Assembly: GCA_030407315.1 (NCBI GenBank)
Contig: JALQPE010000230.1
Location: 1 to 64,000 of the forward strand
Source: Asparagopsis taxiformis
Taxonomy: Eukaryota > Rhodophyta > Florideophyceae > Bonnemaisoniales > Bonnemaisoniaceae
Direction: 5' to 3'
DNA length: 64,000 nt
Positions within the stretch are counted from its first letter, which is position 1; each line of letters opens with the position of its first letter. Made by a program: the position numbers and the translations under genes. Shown here one piece after another: positions 63,801 to 64,000 of the stretch. The notes beneath the pieces are model-generated. The model made no database searches, was not told the DNA's origin, and saw nothing but the letters and a program-made list of their open reading frames with translations.

Positions 63801-64000
63801 GGTTGTTGAGTTGGAAAGGAAAAGAGATGGTTGACGTTGACGTATTCGAGTGATGTGGATGGTATGTTTCACGTTGAAGAATGGTCGTGAACGCCAATCG
63901 TAGAAATAATAACACAATACAACCGAAATTTTGTTAGGTACACACCTATCGTGACCGCTGGAATGCAAGAGAGGCAATCGAGATGTGAGTGTCCGTTCGG
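63801..64000 (-). promoter_or_regulatory. Upstream region of the ParB–dioxygenase gene
   Basis: Leader/promoter side of the gene. It is AT-rich near 63900–63935 and pyrimidine-rich just before the ATG. No definite TATA box. The window ends here. Confidence 0.3.

Overview
The window is eukaryotic nuclear DNA, and most of it is transposable elements or their relics around the remains of a family of STAND/NLR-type immune-receptor genes. The cause is visible directly: chromodomain Ty3/gypsy, Ty1/copia, DIRS-order, Plavaka-like and DDE_Tnp_4-like elements, GT–AG splice signals, TATA-bearing LTRs and no operon-like gene packing. Long intronless ORFs, the mix of element types and an NB-ARC/WD40/TIR gene would fit a florideophyte red alga such as a Chondrus relative. 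That assignment is an inference and was not tested against any database.

Layout. 1–1300: GC-rich hairpin-prone DNA, perhaps an LTR. 1300–3640 (-): decayed copia-type element. 3585–3900: array of GGACGTCC/CTAGTA repeats. 4015–4170: 28-bp tandem repeats. 4380–5740 (-): alternating putative microexons with strong splice signals. 6191–12607: Plavaka-like transposase (+), an unknown gene (-) and a Ulp1-type cysteine protease (-), possibly one mobile unit.

13907–34899 (-): one NB-ARC – winged helix – short WD-repeat – C-terminal TIR receptor gene, split by two complete LTR retrotransposons. A gypsy element (15020–27104, target duplication GCCC) sits in the winged-helix/WD junction. A copia element (27923–33797, target duplication GGCTC) sits between NB-ARC and winged helix. 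The gypsy 5' LTR is itself split by a complete DIRS-order tyrosine-recombinase element (15136–21552) with the A1–ORFs–B1–A2–B2 split direct repeats of Ngaro/PAT elements. The host exon pieces stay in one reading frame when the elements and one target-site copy are discounted (3024 nt, 1007 codons plus stop). The paired repeats look identical by eye, so all three insertions are young.

35.7–43.8 kb: decayed relatives of the same receptor family on both strands. 44.4–46.4 kb: a DDE transposon with inverted repeats. 47.15–52.34 kb (-): degenerate copia element carrying a 1.2-kb structured insertion. 52.55–57.46 kb (+): degenerate gypsy element related to the young one, cut by a second GGACGTCC array at 57462. 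57.5–64 kb: non-coding DNA with a 49-bp perfect palindrome, then a minus-strand gene (63800 to about 59833) with a ParB-like domain and a 2-oxoglutarate/Fe(II) dioxygenase domain, broken into overlapping frames.

Best candidates for something new: the ParB–dioxygenase gene next to a transposon-end-like repeat array, the myristoylation-motif NB-ARC–WD–TIR receptor with its nest of fresh retrotransposons, and the microexon array.
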